The notes under the pieces were generated by a model, which was not told the DNA's origin, did not search any database, and worked only from the letters and a program-made list of their open reading frames with translations. From assembly GCF_025210605.1 (NCBI RefSeq), contig NZ_JAOARI010000032.1:1-64000 (forward strand): DNA of 64,000 nt, in the 5' to 3' direction. How positions within the stretch are numbered: position 1 is the first letter of the stretch; each line of letters begins with the position of its first letter. This document shows, piece by piece, positions 1 through 8,877 of the stretch. Both the position numbers and the translations under genes were made by a program. Source of the stretch: Halodesulfovibrio sp. (GTDB lineage Bacteria; Desulfobacterota; Desulfovibrionia; Desulfovibrionales; Desulfovibrionaceae).

Positions 1-63
1 ACATATATAATACAGAACGTCCTCACCTGAGCTTACAGATGAAGACGCCTGGATACGTACATC

Positions 64-97
64 AAAAATGGCTGCAAGACATTCGTCCTACAGCCAT
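64..97 (-). terminator. Probable intrinsic terminator of the rsmE-rarA-BON operon
   Basis: Read on the minus strand, a 7-bp stem ATGGCTG/CAGCCAT with a 16-nt loop is followed by five T residues. It lies about 30 bp past the stop of the BON lipoprotein gene. The loop is long and the stem short, so confidence is moderate. Confidence 0.5.
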
Positions 98-127
98 CTA
101 GATAACCTTATTACCCGTCAACTTATT

Positions 128-685
128 CTAGGACGGGACATGCACTTGGATATATGAAGTGACGGAGCGAACCTTCGGGACGGCTCGTGCGTGTTCGAGA
201 ATTTTTTGCTTTTCTTTGTTTGAAGTGACAATGCCAGTGAGAACGATATTGCATTGTACAACATCAATAGAGACGTTCGTAGACCAAACATCTTTATCAG
301 CGATCAGATCTTTGCTGAGTTGGGCGCTCATGGCTAAATTGTCCGTTGTGCCACAGAAGTCTTGATCGTTTTTAAGAAGCAAATACGGAACAACACTGGT
401 TACGCCTTCGACATTTCGTGCGATGGAAGTGACGACATTTCGCTGTGCGAGAGAGTCAACCTCTCCAATTACGTACACTTTTCTGTTGTATGTGTTTACT
501 GAAATGTCGAGAGCGTTGACTTCGTCGCTTCTAACTAATTTTTTAATGACTGTTGCAGTAATGACAGTATCTGAATACTGCTCGCCTATGTTGCGTTCAT
601 CTACAGCAGCGTTGTACACTGCACACCCTGAAAGAGTATAGCAAAGTGCAATAATTGCTGTGACGCAGAGTAGCTTCTTTAGCAT
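128..685 (-). CDS. BON-domain outer-membrane/periplasmic lipoprotein
   Basis: The 185-residue product starts with a lipoprotein signal peptide ending in the lipobox LSGC (Cys21), so the mature protein should be lipid-anchored in the envelope. Two BON domains follow, at about residues 37-107 and 116-185, each with the alternating strand-helix pattern and the central V-x-G turn. This is the architecture of the OsmY/DolP (YraP) group, which binds phospholipid and supports outer-membrane integrity. The start has a good ribosome site (AGGAG, 6-7 bases away). It is the last gene of a minus-strand run after rsmE and rarA, 24 bp from rarA. Whether it is functionally DolP is inference. Confidence 0.85.
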   Translation of the reverse strand: MLKKLLCVTAIIALCYTLSGCAVYNAAVDERNIGEQYSDTVITATVIKKLVRSDEVNALDISVNTYNRKVYVIGEVDSLAQRNVVTSIARNVEGVTSVVPYLLLKNDQDFCGTTDNLAMSAQLSKDLIADKDVWSTNVSIDVVQCNIVLTGIVTSNKEKQKILEHARAVPKVRSVTSYIQVHVPS

Positions 686-709
686 GTGTGTCTCCTGATG
701 CTAAGGGAA

Positions 710-1924
710 TTAACGGAAGCTTTTTTGGGCACGAGCAAGCCATGCAGTCAGGCGGGGTTCAACTCCTTGTTCACGCTGTTGGTAAAATCTGCGACCTACA
801 AGGTCGTCAGGAAGGTACTGCTGGGGAACGTACCCTTCTGGATAGTTGTGAGGATAAAGGTACCCCTTACCGTATCCCCATTCCTTTTGAAGTTTAGTAG
901 ATGGATTGCGTAAGTGCAGTGGCACGGGTTTGCGCCCGTTTGCTCGTATCTCTTTTGCAGCTGCCAAGTATGCTGCATAGGTCGAATTGCTCTTAGGTGC
1001 AAGCGACAAATAGATGACTGTTTCAGCCATCGGAATGAAGCCTTCCGGCATCCCAACAAACTCAACTGCTTGTTGACAGGCGACCGCCATTGGCAATGCA
1101 TTCGGATCTGCAAGTCCTACGTCTTCAGAAGCAGAAAGGATGAGTCGGCGACACACAAACCGAGGATCCTCTCCGCCTTCCAGCAGGCTGGCAAGGTAAT
1201 AAAGCGCAGCATCAACATCACTACCGCGGATAGACTTAATCATGGCAGAAGCAAGCTCGTAGTGACTGTCTCCATTTTTGTCATGACGTGCTATCACATC
1301 CGGCAAGGCGGCTTTTAGTTGATCCGGCTCCCGCGCTTCTGGTGGAAGCTGTGTAATATATTCGACAAGGTTAAGCATTGTGCGGGCATCGCCATGTGCA
1401 ATGCCTGCAACCATCTCATATACTGTTTCATCTAATTCAACACCGCATGCTTCAGCCCCTTTTTTTGCCAGTGACTGAAGTGAAATGTTTGATAGCGGCT
1501 TGAGCTTTAGCGTATGCAATCTTGATAACAGCTGTCGTGTAACGCTGAAAGATGGGTTTTCCGTTGTTGTGGCAATAAGTGTTATTTCGCCTGATTCCAA
1601 AATCGGGAGAAAAAAATCTTGTTGTGCTTTTGAGAAGCGGTGAAGCTCGTCCAAAACAAGTACTTCAACACCTTTAAGAGATTTTCGAAGTTGGGTTAGA
1701 CCTGCTTCTGGTGCACTGACACGCAACCATTTTAAGCCGGTATGTTGAGCCAGCAACAATGCAAGAGTTGACTTGCCGCACCCCGGAGGACCGAACAGCA
1801 ATAAACTAGGAAGTCTGCTTGCTTTGGTTAACGCAGTAATACGTGCTGAAAGGTGCTCTTGTCCTGAAAAGTCGTCAAAGGAACTAGGACGAATTTTGTC
1901 TGCAAGAGGTTGTTTAGCCTCCAT
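710..1924 (-). CDS. rarA: Replication-associated recombination protein A (RarA/MgsA AAA+ ATPase)
   Basis: The 404-residue product is a clamp-loader-like AAA+ ATPase that acts at stalled replication forks. Walker A GPPGCGKST lies at residues 45-53, the Walker B/DExx motif is VLVLDELHRF, and sensor 1 is in IATTTENPSF; the C-terminal part has the MgsA family oligomerisation region. The reading frame is open to 1951, but the ribosome site AAGGAG sits six bases before the ATG at 1924, and an ATG at 1930 is too close to it, so 1924 is preferred. It lies 13 bp after rsmE and 24 bp before the BON gene, consistent with one transcript. Confidence 0.93.
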   Translation of the reverse strand: MEAKQPLADKIRPSSFDDFSGQEHLSARITALTKASRLPSLLLFGPPGCGKSTLALLLAQHTGLKWLRVSAPEAGLTQLRKSLKGVEVLVLDELHRFSKAQQDFFLPILESGEITLIATTTENPSFSVTRQLLSRLHTLKLKPLSNISLQSLAKKGAEACGVELDETVYEMVAGIAHGDARTMLNLVEYITQLPPEAREPDQLKAALPDVIARHDKNGDSHYELASAMIKSIRGSDVDAALYYLASLLEGGEDPRFVCRRLILSASEDVGLADPNALPMAVACQQAVEFVGMPEGFIPMAETVIYLSLAPKSNSTYAAYLAAAKEIRANGRKPVPLHLRNPSTKLQKEWGYGKGYLYPHNYPEGYVPQQYLPDDLVGRRFYQQREQGVEPRLTAWLARAQKSFR

Positions 1925-1937
1925 AGACATCTCCTTG

Positions 1938-2669
1938 CTAACGTGCAGCATTGTTTACTTCACCTTTCCACCAAGCGAGACCGAGACAGAGCAGGGCAGC
2001 TGTCTCCCATCGCAAAATTCTTTTTCCGAGGCTTACTGGTTGAGCGCCTTGTTCCCTAAAATATGAAGCTTCTGAGTCTGAAAAACCACCTTCGGGTCCA
2101 ATGATGAACAAAGTTTTTCCGGAAAGTTCGAGCTGTTCAGAAGAGAGGACGTCAGAGGGTGACTGTCCTTCCCATAACATGAAAATGTTATCGAACTCAT
2201 CGGCACACTTCATGAGACCTTTGGCACCATCAGGAAATGTAGCAAGTTCTGGAATCCACGGGTTTCCGCATTGTTTTGCGCCAGCAAGCATTTGCCCTTC
2301 CCAGCCTTCTTTTACTTCAGCCGGAACTTTTGATTGGGAGCGGTCTGCTTGCCAGAACCAAAGTCCGCCAGCGCCAAATTCGACTGCTTTTTCAAAAATC
2401 CATCCTCTGCGGACAGATTTTCCCCAACCTATTGCAACATAGTGTTGGGCGTCCGGCTTAGGGTGCTGTGTAACTTCCTGCTGCTCAAGGGAAACTGCCT
2501 GCTTTGTCATTTCTGTAATGGCAAAAATACCTTCGCGACCTTTTCCGTCTAGCAAACGGACGGTGTCGCCGACGCGCATTCGCAACACTTTAATAGCGTG
2601 CTTTGCTTCTTGACCTTCGAGCAAGCAATTGGTGTCCCATTTATCTGTTTCAAGAAAAAATGTTTTCAT
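1938..2669 (-). CDS. rsmE: 16S rRNA (uracil-1498-N3)-methyltransferase
   Basis: The 243-residue product matches the RsmE family of SPOUT methyltransferases, which use S-adenosylmethionine to methylate U1498 in helix 44 of 16S rRNA. The N-terminal PUA-like part contains HAIKVLRMRVGDTVRLLDG (about residues 25-43). The C-terminal trefoil-knot part carries the family signatures IGPEGGFSDSE and LGKRILRWETAAL near the end. Length is normal. It is the first gene of the rsmE-rarA-BON run. The ribosome site before the ATG is weak. Confidence 0.93.
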   Translation of the reverse strand: MKTFFLETDKWDTNCLLEGQEAKHAIKVLRMRVGDTVRLLDGKGREGIFAITEMTKQAVSLEQQEVTQHPKPDAQHYVAIGWGKSVRRGWIFEKAVEFGAGGLWFWQADRSQSKVPAEVKEGWEGQMLAGAKQCGNPWIPELATFPDGAKGLMKCADEFDNIFMLWEGQSPSDVLSSEQLELSGKTLFIIGPEGGFSDSEASYFREQGAQPVSLGKRILRWETAALLCLGLAWWKGEVNNAAR

Positions 2670-2708
2670 GAATTATCTATCTCATTATTGATGTAATACG
2701 TAAGGCAA

Positions 2709-2741
2709 TAAAAAAGGGGGAAGCAGCGTGGCTTCCCCCTT
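2709..2741 (-). terminator. Intrinsic terminator after gcvT
   Basis: A perfect 11-bp stem (AAGGGGGAAGC with its complement, 6-nt loop) lies just past the gcvT stop and is followed on the minus strand by a run of T. It separates gcvT from rsmE. Confidence 0.9.
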
Positions 2742-2763
2742 AATTTATTCAGTTGGATGCAGC

Positions 2764-3852
2764 TTAGTCAACAAGCTTCATGCGTGCTGTACCACCTTTA
2801 TAGAATGGAAGCTCAGCCTTAGTAGCTTCCAGAGATGTACGTGTACCTTTAACAAGGAATTTTTCGTTTTCTGCTGCTTCATTTGTAACATATGCCAGCG
2901 CAACGGAATGTCCGACACTTGGGCAGTAAGAACCACTGGTTACTCTGCCAACCTCAGTGCCATCTTCCAATGTGACAACGTCATCATGACGTGCAGAACG
3001 ACGACCCGGAATGGATAGGGCGATAAGCAATTCGGTGCCTTCGCGATCTTTGCCTTTGCCGATGTAATCAGCTTCGGAGCGAAGCATCCACGCCATACCG
3101 GCAGCAGAAGGGGAGTGCTTTGTATCTAAATCTTGACCATACAGTGGAAGTCCCACTTCGAGGCGCAGTGTATCGCGTGCCCCGAGTCCTGCCGGTTCAA
3201 CTTCTTCTTGAGCATTCAATGCTTCCCAGAGTGCAAGAGCGTTTTCGGAAGGGAGGTAGAATTCGTAACCGAGTTCGCCAGTGTAACCTGTACGGCTAAT
3301 AATGAGCGGTTGCCCTTTAAAATCAACAGTACGGAAGTTGAAGTATTTTAAGTCACGCAGGGAGCTATCAAATACTTTTTCCAGCACTTCGTATGCCTTA
3401 GGGCCTTGGAGGTCTATTTTGGCGGTTTGTTCAGACATATCTTCCAAAGTAAGATGCTCAGGAAGGTGCTTTTTAATCCAGTTAAAATCGCTTTCGATGC
3501 ATGCCGCGTTAACAACAAGCATGTACTCATCTTCTTCAAGGCAGTAGACGATAAGGTCGTCACGGATTCCGCCTTCTTCATTAAGCAAAAAGCCGTATCC
3601 ACATTTGCCGGGAACTAGTTTTTCCAGATTATGTGTGACGATTTTTGAAAGAGCTTCACGCGCTCCATCACCAACAAGACCAAATTCTCCCATATGGCAA
3701 ATATCATAGATAGATGCCTGCTCACGGCAATGGGTATGCTCTGCGATAATACCGGTGTACTGGATTGGCATTTCCCATCCGGCAAAAGGTGCCATTTTGG
3801 CACCAGCAGCTTTATGCCAAGCTGTAAGCGGGGTTTGTAAAAGTTCAGACAC
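2764..3852 (-). CDS. gcvT: Aminomethyltransferase (glycine cleavage T protein)
   Basis: The 362-residue product is a full-length GcvT, the tetrahydrofolate-dependent enzyme that releases ammonia from the aminomethyl-lipoyl H protein and forms methylene-THF. Family hallmarks include AKMAPFAGWEMPIQY near the N terminus, DLQGPKA, the SRTGYTGELGYEFYLP segment and GLGARDTLRLEVGLPLYG. The GTG start at 3852 has AGGGAGGA six bases upstream. No gcvH or gcvP is adjacent, so partners must lie elsewhere. A terminator follows the gene, and the 577-residue hypothetical gene lies 50 bp upstream on the same strand. Confidence 0.93.
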   Translation of the reverse strand: MSELLQTPLTAWHKAAGAKMAPFAGWEMPIQYTGIIAEHTHCREQASIYDICHMGEFGLVGDGAREALSKIVTHNLEKLVPGKCGYGFLLNEEGGIRDDLIVYCLEEDEYMLVVNAACIESDFNWIKKHLPEHLTLEDMSEQTAKIDLQGPKAYEVLEKVFDSSLRDLKYFNFRTVDFKGQPLIISRTGYTGELGYEFYLPSENALALWEALNAQEEVEPAGLGARDTLRLEVGLPLYGQDLDTKHSPSAAGMAWMLRSEADYIGKGKDREGTELLIALSIPGRRSARHDDVVTLEDGTEVGRVTSGSYCPSVGHSVALAYVTNEAAENEKFLVKGTRTSLEATKAELPFYKGGTARMKLVD

Positions 3853-3902
3853 AGCATGTCCTCCCTGACTGGTTAAAATGTTGTTGGTTGTGGTTGTGAC
3901 TA

Positions 3903-5636
3903 TTATGGGCGGAAACCCATAATAGATTTTTTTCGAGATTTGCGGATTGCTTTGATATCGTCAAGTAAAGAGACAATTTTACCGTATTCTTTTTTTATCC
4001 CAAGTCCGTATTCGGACAGCTCGTCATCTTTTTTCATGATGTACTTACGGCAGAGATAACGGTCATTTAAAATTAACTCTGTGGTGTTGACCATGGAAGC
4101 AACCAGCTCTTCGAAATATATGGCTATGTCGAATTTTAATTCTTGAAGAATTTTGACAACCTGCTGAACCATCTCCGCATACGGGATTTTTTCGCCCTTG
4201 ATTTTGCGTTTTTTCAGCCGTTCAAGAATCATGACTTTTCGAGCTTGCTGTATGTAGTTGTAGCGTAGCTGTACCTCTTGGTAGAGGTCTTTGTATTTGT
4301 CAAAAGCTTCTTCGTTGTCAGGATCAAGCAAGTACCCATCAAGGACTTTGATGACATTTGCATAGAATTCATCAGAATAGCTTATGATGCGACGCTGGTG
4401 CTTGGTGAGCCATGAATACAAAAATTTAAGGCGCTTTTCTTCGGTGTCTGTGTTTTCGACAAGTTCACTGCGCTTGTATGTGATGTGTCCAATGTATTCG
4501 CCGCGGACAATATCGTTGAGGCGCAGGATCATATTGGTGGTGTCTTTGATGATATTAAGATCATCAATAGATCGCCCTGTAATCGGGTGAATGACCTCTT
4601 GCTTTGCAACGGAAAGTGCACGTTCTTGTCGGACGTTGTCAGGGTTAAATTTGTGTTGTGTGTATGTGACACGCAAAATAACAACATGACGTTTTCTGTC
4701 GACAAAAAATCCGCCTTCTTCGAGTTGTCTGATGACTTCAGATTGATCCTCATCAACTTGAACAAGCGCTATTTTTTCTACAGTAGGGTAGTTTCTCTTT
4801 TTCGTTGCGGAGGATATCGTCGTGATAACTCTGTCTGTTTGTCCAAGCACCCGAACCATGAATTTTTCGCCAGCTTTGTGCAGGCGGCGTGAGAACAGCG
4901 CGCTGGAAGTTCTTCGTTCTGAGCAAATAGTAAAGCCGTAAAGCTCCATCAGATACTGGTATACAAATAGTCTGTTATGTTCGTATTTCTGGTGATTCCC
5001 GACTTCAAATTTTTTGGCTCGCAACCCGAAGCGTTTGATTTCTGGGTCAAGGTCGGAAGGAAAAGAGCCGTAAACACCCGCAAGGTGGTAGTACCCTGAA
5101 GAGTCCAAAGCCAGAACATGAGCCCTGTCCATCTCTAGTATATAAGGAAGAAGCTGCGGGTAGTAATCGAGGACAGATGTATCAACCTTACCGAATTCAT
5201 GCTTGAAGCTGTCATGCATTTTTCGGGGAATACGATTTTGAATGGTTTCTACATTCTGGGCAATTGTGCAATTTTCTAACGGGCAGGCGTAGCCGTCTGC
5301 TTTGAATGTAACATCCATTAACGAATGGAGGATATCGAACTGGAAAATTTCAGAGAAATATTGGAGCTCTCGTTCAAATGCGACCAAAGAAAATCCGGGA
5401 AGATCTTTGTATTCAAAAAAGTCACTCTCAAAAGAGGGGAGTAGTTCTCCGCGTTCAACAAGCGGATAATCGTCGTTTTCAAAAAAAGGACGCAAAAGAC
5501 ATTGCGTAATCTGTACTGCATCAAGAAATTCTTTTAACTCAGGAAGAGTTTTGATGCTAATAGGTTCGCTGAATGAAAAAGTGTCTTTCCATGGTAACCC
5601 GCATTTGCGGAAGGCATCTTTCCAGTGTTTTGGCAT
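3903..5636 (-). CDS. Hypothetical protein, 577 residues, function unknown
   Basis: I do not recognise this protein. It has no signal peptide or membrane segment, so it is probably cytoplasmic. The N-terminal half has mixed composition with a cysteine pair (CPLENC near residue 120). The C-terminal third is rich in Lys, Glu, Tyr and long helices and ends in a very basic stretch. Codon use looks like that of its neighbours and the frame is uninterrupted over 1.7 kb, so the gene is real. No good ribosome site precedes the ATG. It is upstream of gcvT on the same strand, but no functional link is evident. Confidence 0.75.
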   Translation of the reverse strand: MPKHWKDAFRKCGLPWKDTFSFSEPISIKTLPELKEFLDAVQITQCLLRPFFENDDYPLVERGELLPSFESDFFEYKDLPGFSLVAFERELQYFSEIFQFDILHSLMDVTFKADGYACPLENCTIAQNVETIQNRIPRKMHDSFKHEFGKVDTSVLDYYPQLLPYILEMDRAHVLALDSSGYYHLAGVYGSFPSDLDPEIKRFGLRAKKFEVGNHQKYEHNRLFVYQYLMELYGFTICSERRTSSALFSRRLHKAGEKFMVRVLGQTDRVITTISSATKKRNYPTVEKIALVQVDEDQSEVIRQLEEGGFFVDRKRHVVILRVTYTQHKFNPDNVRQERALSVAKQEVIHPITGRSIDDLNIIKDTTNMILRLNDIVRGEYIGHITYKRSELVENTDTEEKRLKFLYSWLTKHQRRIISYSDEFYANVIKVLDGYLLDPDNEEAFDKYKDLYQEVQLRYNYIQQARKVMILERLKKRKIKGEKIPYAEMVQQVVKILQELKFDIAIYFEELVASMVNTTELILNDRYLCRKYIMKKDDELSEYGLGIKKEYGKIVSLLDDIKAIRKSRKKSIMGFRP

Positions 5637-5962
5637 CGGCAGTTGGGCTTGCTGTTGTTAAAAAAAGTAAATCAACTGTTTCGACAATGGTTCAAGTTGG
5701 TTGATCGTTATTACATACTATTTTTTTTTCTAAAAAAACTCTAGCATTTCGTAGAAAAAAACCTGTGCTCTCATTACTTGGCGTGGTGGTAAAAAAATGA
5801 TAATGAATTTCGAGGGCTTTATCATTAGATTGAGCTGTATGGGCTGGCTGCTAAATTGCTGGCTGTTTATATTCTATACACAGAAAACGTTATAGAATGT
5901 TGCGACGTATTTTTTACATTTAGTTGCGTCGCAAACCACAATTTTTGACTGGGTTATATTGG
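5637..5962. other. Divergent intergenic region between the 577-residue gene and the GAF-mreB operon
   Basis: The 326-bp AT-rich spacer should hold promoters for both directions. Near the GAF side there is an imperfect repeat around AACGTTATAGAATGTT (5887-5902), resembling the palindrome before uvrB. No RNA gene or convincing ORF is visible. Confidence 0.5.
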
Positions 5963-7018
5963 ATGAATACAACCGCTTGTTATGAAAGAATTTTAGGCAT
6001 TATTTGTAGTGTCTTTGATGCATACTCCGCTGTACTGATTATGCCAGATCGCACCGGTAATTACTTCTCTATTGCCAGCAGCTTTAGTCTTGGTGATATG
6101 GTAAATACAGACGAGACTTTTTCTGCTGGAACAGGAAAAGGGCTGGTTGGGTGGATCATTAGCAATGGAGAACCCATGCTGGTCAATGATTTTGATACCA
6201 GACAGTACAACCTTGGCTACTACTCGCAAAACGAAGAGACTAAAATTAAAGCCTTTATGGGTGTGCCGTTGAAAAATGGCGCAGGTGTGTTGTGTTTGGA
6301 CAGCAAGCGCCAATATTCATTTTCAAGTAAGGATCAAAAGATCCTGCAATTGTTTGGTGAACTTGTTTACGAATTTCACACTCGTTCATTTGTTGTGGAA
6401 GAGCAAGTTACCTTATCGCAACAGTATCACTGCTTACAGGTTATATATTCTTTACGTAAGCATCTTAAAAAGTGGGATTCTTTTTTATCCAAGTTTCTGA
6501 TTCTTCTTTCAGATACATCCGGTTTTGAATATTGCAGCCTTGCGACAAGGGATGAGGCTGGAAACAACTATCATATTGAGGGAGAAAACTACCAGCTGCC
6601 GCAAAACGATGCGGATAATATTCCATACGGTAGCGGACTGGTAGGTTGGGTGTTTAAAAATAGCACGCCTTTTTTTGTTGAAGGCGGTAAAGCTGCAAGC
6701 CAGACTTCTCCATTGTACGGAAAGAGAAAGGGTGTGCCGCATTTTGTTAGCGTTATTTGTATTCCGCTTGAAATCGGTGGTATGACTCGTGGTGTTTTAA
6801 CACTTGCGAGTGAGACTTCTAAAGTTATTCCTGACGAGTTGAAGAGCTTCTGTCAGATGGCTTCGGAGCATCTTTCCTTATTTTTGGAGAATTTGTATTT
6901 ACGAAGCAAGTTGTATGAGGCGCACAGACAGGTTGATGATCTGCAACGTGCGGCAGCATACGAACATGAAAATGAATCAAGCTTTTCATTTTCATCTAAG
7001 TCCCAAAAGAGGGAATAA
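5963..7018 (+). CDS. Two-GAF-domain protein, cotranscribed with mreB
   Basis: The 351-residue product has two GAF-like small-molecule-binding domains, at about residues 8-140 (containing GTGKGLVGWIISNGEPMLV and GVPLKNGAGVLCLDS) and 160-310 (GSGLVGWVFKNSTPFFVEGG). A helical, probably coiled-coil tail follows. There is no kinase, cyclase or DNA-binding domain, so it would act by protein contact. I prefer the ATG at 5963 over the open TTG at 5924, which has no ribosome site. The stop codon directly abuts the mreB ATG, implying translational coupling and a possible role in cell-shape control. Ligand unknown. Confidence 0.8.
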   Translation: MNTTACYERILGIICSVFDAYSAVLIMPDRTGNYFSIASSFSLGDMVNTDETFSAGTGKGLVGWIISNGEPMLVNDFDTRQYNLGYYSQNEETKIKAFMGVPLKNGAGVLCLDSKRQYSFSSKDQKILQLFGELVYEFHTRSFVVEEQVTLSQQYHCLQVIYSLRKHLKKWDSFLSKFLILLSDTSGFEYCSLATRDEAGNNYHIEGENYQLPQNDADNIPYGSGLVGWVFKNSTPFFVEGGKAASQTSPLYGKRKGVPHFVSVICIPLEIGGMTRGVLTLASETSKVIPDELKSFCQMASEHLSLFLENLYLRSKLYEAHRQVDDLQRAAAYEHENESSFSFSSKSQKRE

Positions 7019-8041
7019 ATGCTAGGAAAACTTTTGAGCATGTTCGGAAAAGATCTGGCTATGGATCTTGGAACTGCTAATACGCTTCTGTACACACGAA
7101 AAGACGGAGTCGTACTTAATGAGCCGTCTGTTGTTGCTATTGATGTAGAACGCAACAGTGTACTTGCTGTCGGGGGTGAAGCGAAAGAATTTCTTGGTAG
7201 AACTCCTCAACGTATCCGTGCAATTCGTCCAATGAAGGACGGGGTGATTGCGGATTTTGAGGTTACCAAGCAAATGATTGCGTATTTTATTAAAAAGGTA
7301 ATTACTGGATTTAGTCTGGTAAAACCCAGTATTGTTATTTGTGTGCCAACAGGTATTACTCAAGTTGAAAAGCGTGCGGTAATCGAATCTGCCCAGCAGG
7401 CAGGTGCACGGGATGTTAAATTAGTTGAAGAGCCTATGGCGGCTGCTATTGGCGCTTCCCGTCCTATTTATGAGCCTGTTGGAACAATGGTTGTAGACAT
7501 TGGTGGTGGCACAACAGAGGTTGCCATTATCTCATTGTCTGCAATTGCCTATGCTGAATCTGTTCGAGTTGCAGGGGACGCGCTTGATGCTGCCATTCAA
7601 AGATATTTTCAAGATGAGTTCCAGCTTCTCATAGGAGAAAATCAGGCAGAGAAGGTCAAAATGACAATCGGCTCTGCTTTCCCTTTACCTGAACCATTAG
7701 TGATGACTGTTCCGGGAAAGGATATTGTTTCAGGCACTCCAGCATCTGTAGAAGTTAATGACACTGAGATTCGGATGGCGCTTAGTGAGTCTGTAAAGTC
7801 AATTGTGTACGCAGTACGCAAAGCGCTGGAAAAAACTCCTCCTGAGCTGGCAGGCGATATTGCAGAATCCGGCTTGCTGCTGGCAGGTGGTGGTGCGCTT
7901 CTTCAAGGCTTCAGAGACCTTATCGCGCAGGAAACAGGACTGAATGTTGTGGTTGATGAAGATCCGTTGACTACGGTTGTCCGAGGTGCTGGTAGAACGC
8001 TGGAAGATCGGGCTGTATTTTCAGATGTCTACATAAACTAA
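7019..8041 (+). CDS. mreB: Rod shape-determining protein MreB
   Basis: The 340-residue product is a bacterial actin that forms membrane-associated filaments guiding lateral cell-wall synthesis. The actin-fold nucleotide motifs are present: DLGTANTLLY (phosphate 1), VEEPMAAAIGA, DIGGGTTEVAIISL (phosphate 2) and LLLAGGGALLQG (adenosine). Length is normal. It starts on the base after the GAF-protein stop and ends at a terminator. mreC and mreD, usual downstream partners, are not adjacent. Confidence 0.97.
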   Translation: MLGKLLSMFGKDLAMDLGTANTLLYTRKDGVVLNEPSVVAIDVERNSVLAVGGEAKEFLGRTPQRIRAIRPMKDGVIADFEVTKQMIAYFIKKVITGFSLVKPSIVICVPTGITQVEKRAVIESAQQAGARDVKLVEEPMAAAIGASRPIYEPVGTMVVDIGGGTTEVAIISLSAIAYAESVRVAGDALDAAIQRYFQDEFQLLIGENQAEKVKMTIGSAFPLPEPLVMTVPGKDIVSGTPASVEVNDTEIRMALSESVKSIVYAVRKALEKTPPELAGDIAESGLLLAGGGALLQGFRDLIAQETGLNVVVDEDPLTTVVRGAGRTLEDRAVFSDVYIN

Positions 8042-8047
8042 CTTACT

Positions 8048-8070
8048 AAGGCGGTCATAGACCGCCTTTT
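8048..8070 (+). terminator. Intrinsic terminator after mreB
   Basis: A perfect 9-bp stem AAGGCGGTC/GACCGCCTT with a 3-nt loop and short T run begins 6 bp past the mreB stop. Confidence 0.88.
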
Positions 8071-8085
8071 ATCGTGGAAATTGCA

Positions 8086-8859
8086 ATGGATTTACAAGAG
8101 TTGTTACCGCAAGTTCGTGCTGCTGTTATCGAATCTGGTGATCTTATCAAGGATGCGTGGGATAAACCGCGTAACGTTCGCTATAAAGGACGTATTGACC
8201 TTGTAACGGAAACAGATGTTGCAGTAGAGCATGACCTGAAAGATCGTCTTGCAAAGATTCTTCCTGAAGCCAGCTTTTTGGCTGAAGAAAGTGCTGCTGA
8301 TGCGCCGTTGAATGATTTGACGTGGGTGATAGACCCGATTGACGGTACAACAAACTTTATGCATCAAGTTCCACTTGTTTGTACTTCCGTTGGGTTATGG
8401 CGTAATGGTCGCATCGTGATGGGTATTATTAATGCACCGATTATGAATGAGTGCTTCTATGCCATTTCAGGAGGCGGAGCATGGTGTAATGATAAGCAAA
8501 TTTTTGTTACACGCACCGACCAGCTAGAACAGTCACTTATTGCTACTGGTTTTCCTTACACAATAACGGAAGATGCTGATGAAATTACAGACCGTCTGCG
8601 CCGCGTGTTGAAGGCATCTCAGGGAGTGCGACGTTTGGGTGCTGCGGCGCTTGATCTTGCATACCTTGCTGCTGGTCGGTTTGACGCTTTTTATGAAAAA
8701 GGGCTGAAGCCGTGGGATACCGCAGCTGGTTGGCTACTTGTGAACGAGGCGGGCGGCAAGGTCTCTGAATATGATGCTTCTGTAGATTTTTCTTTGTATT
8801 CAAAGTCTCTTTTGGCAAGCAATACGCTTTTACATGCTCAAATGTCAGCACTTATGTAA
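8086..8859 (+). CDS. suhB: Inositol-1-monophosphatase family protein (SuhB-like)
   Basis: The 257-residue product is a Mg-dependent, Li-sensitive-type phosphatase of the inositol monophosphatase family. Metal-binding motifs are intact: the LAEES glutamate (near residue 65), DPIDGTTNFMH (near 84-94) and the C-terminal PWDTAAGWLLVNEAGG segment with its third aspartate. The physiological substrate may be inositol phosphate or another sugar phosphate, and SuhB also has a role in antitermination in E. coli. A GTG at 8074 is in frame but lies at the foot of the mreB terminator; the ATG at 8086 with GGA upstream is preferred. Confidence 0.9.
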   Translation: MDLQELLPQVRAAVIESGDLIKDAWDKPRNVRYKGRIDLVTETDVAVEHDLKDRLAKILPEASFLAEESAADAPLNDLTWVIDPIDGTTNFMHQVPLVCTSVGLWRNGRIVMGIINAPIMNECFYAISGGGAWCNDKQIFVTRTDQLEQSLIATGFPYTITEDADEITDRLRRVLKASQGVRRLGAAALDLAYLAAGRFDAFYEKGLKPWDTAAGWLLVNEAGGKVSEYDASVDFSLYSKSLLASNTLLHAQMSALM

Positions 8860-8877
8860 AAGAATGGTCGTGACTTG

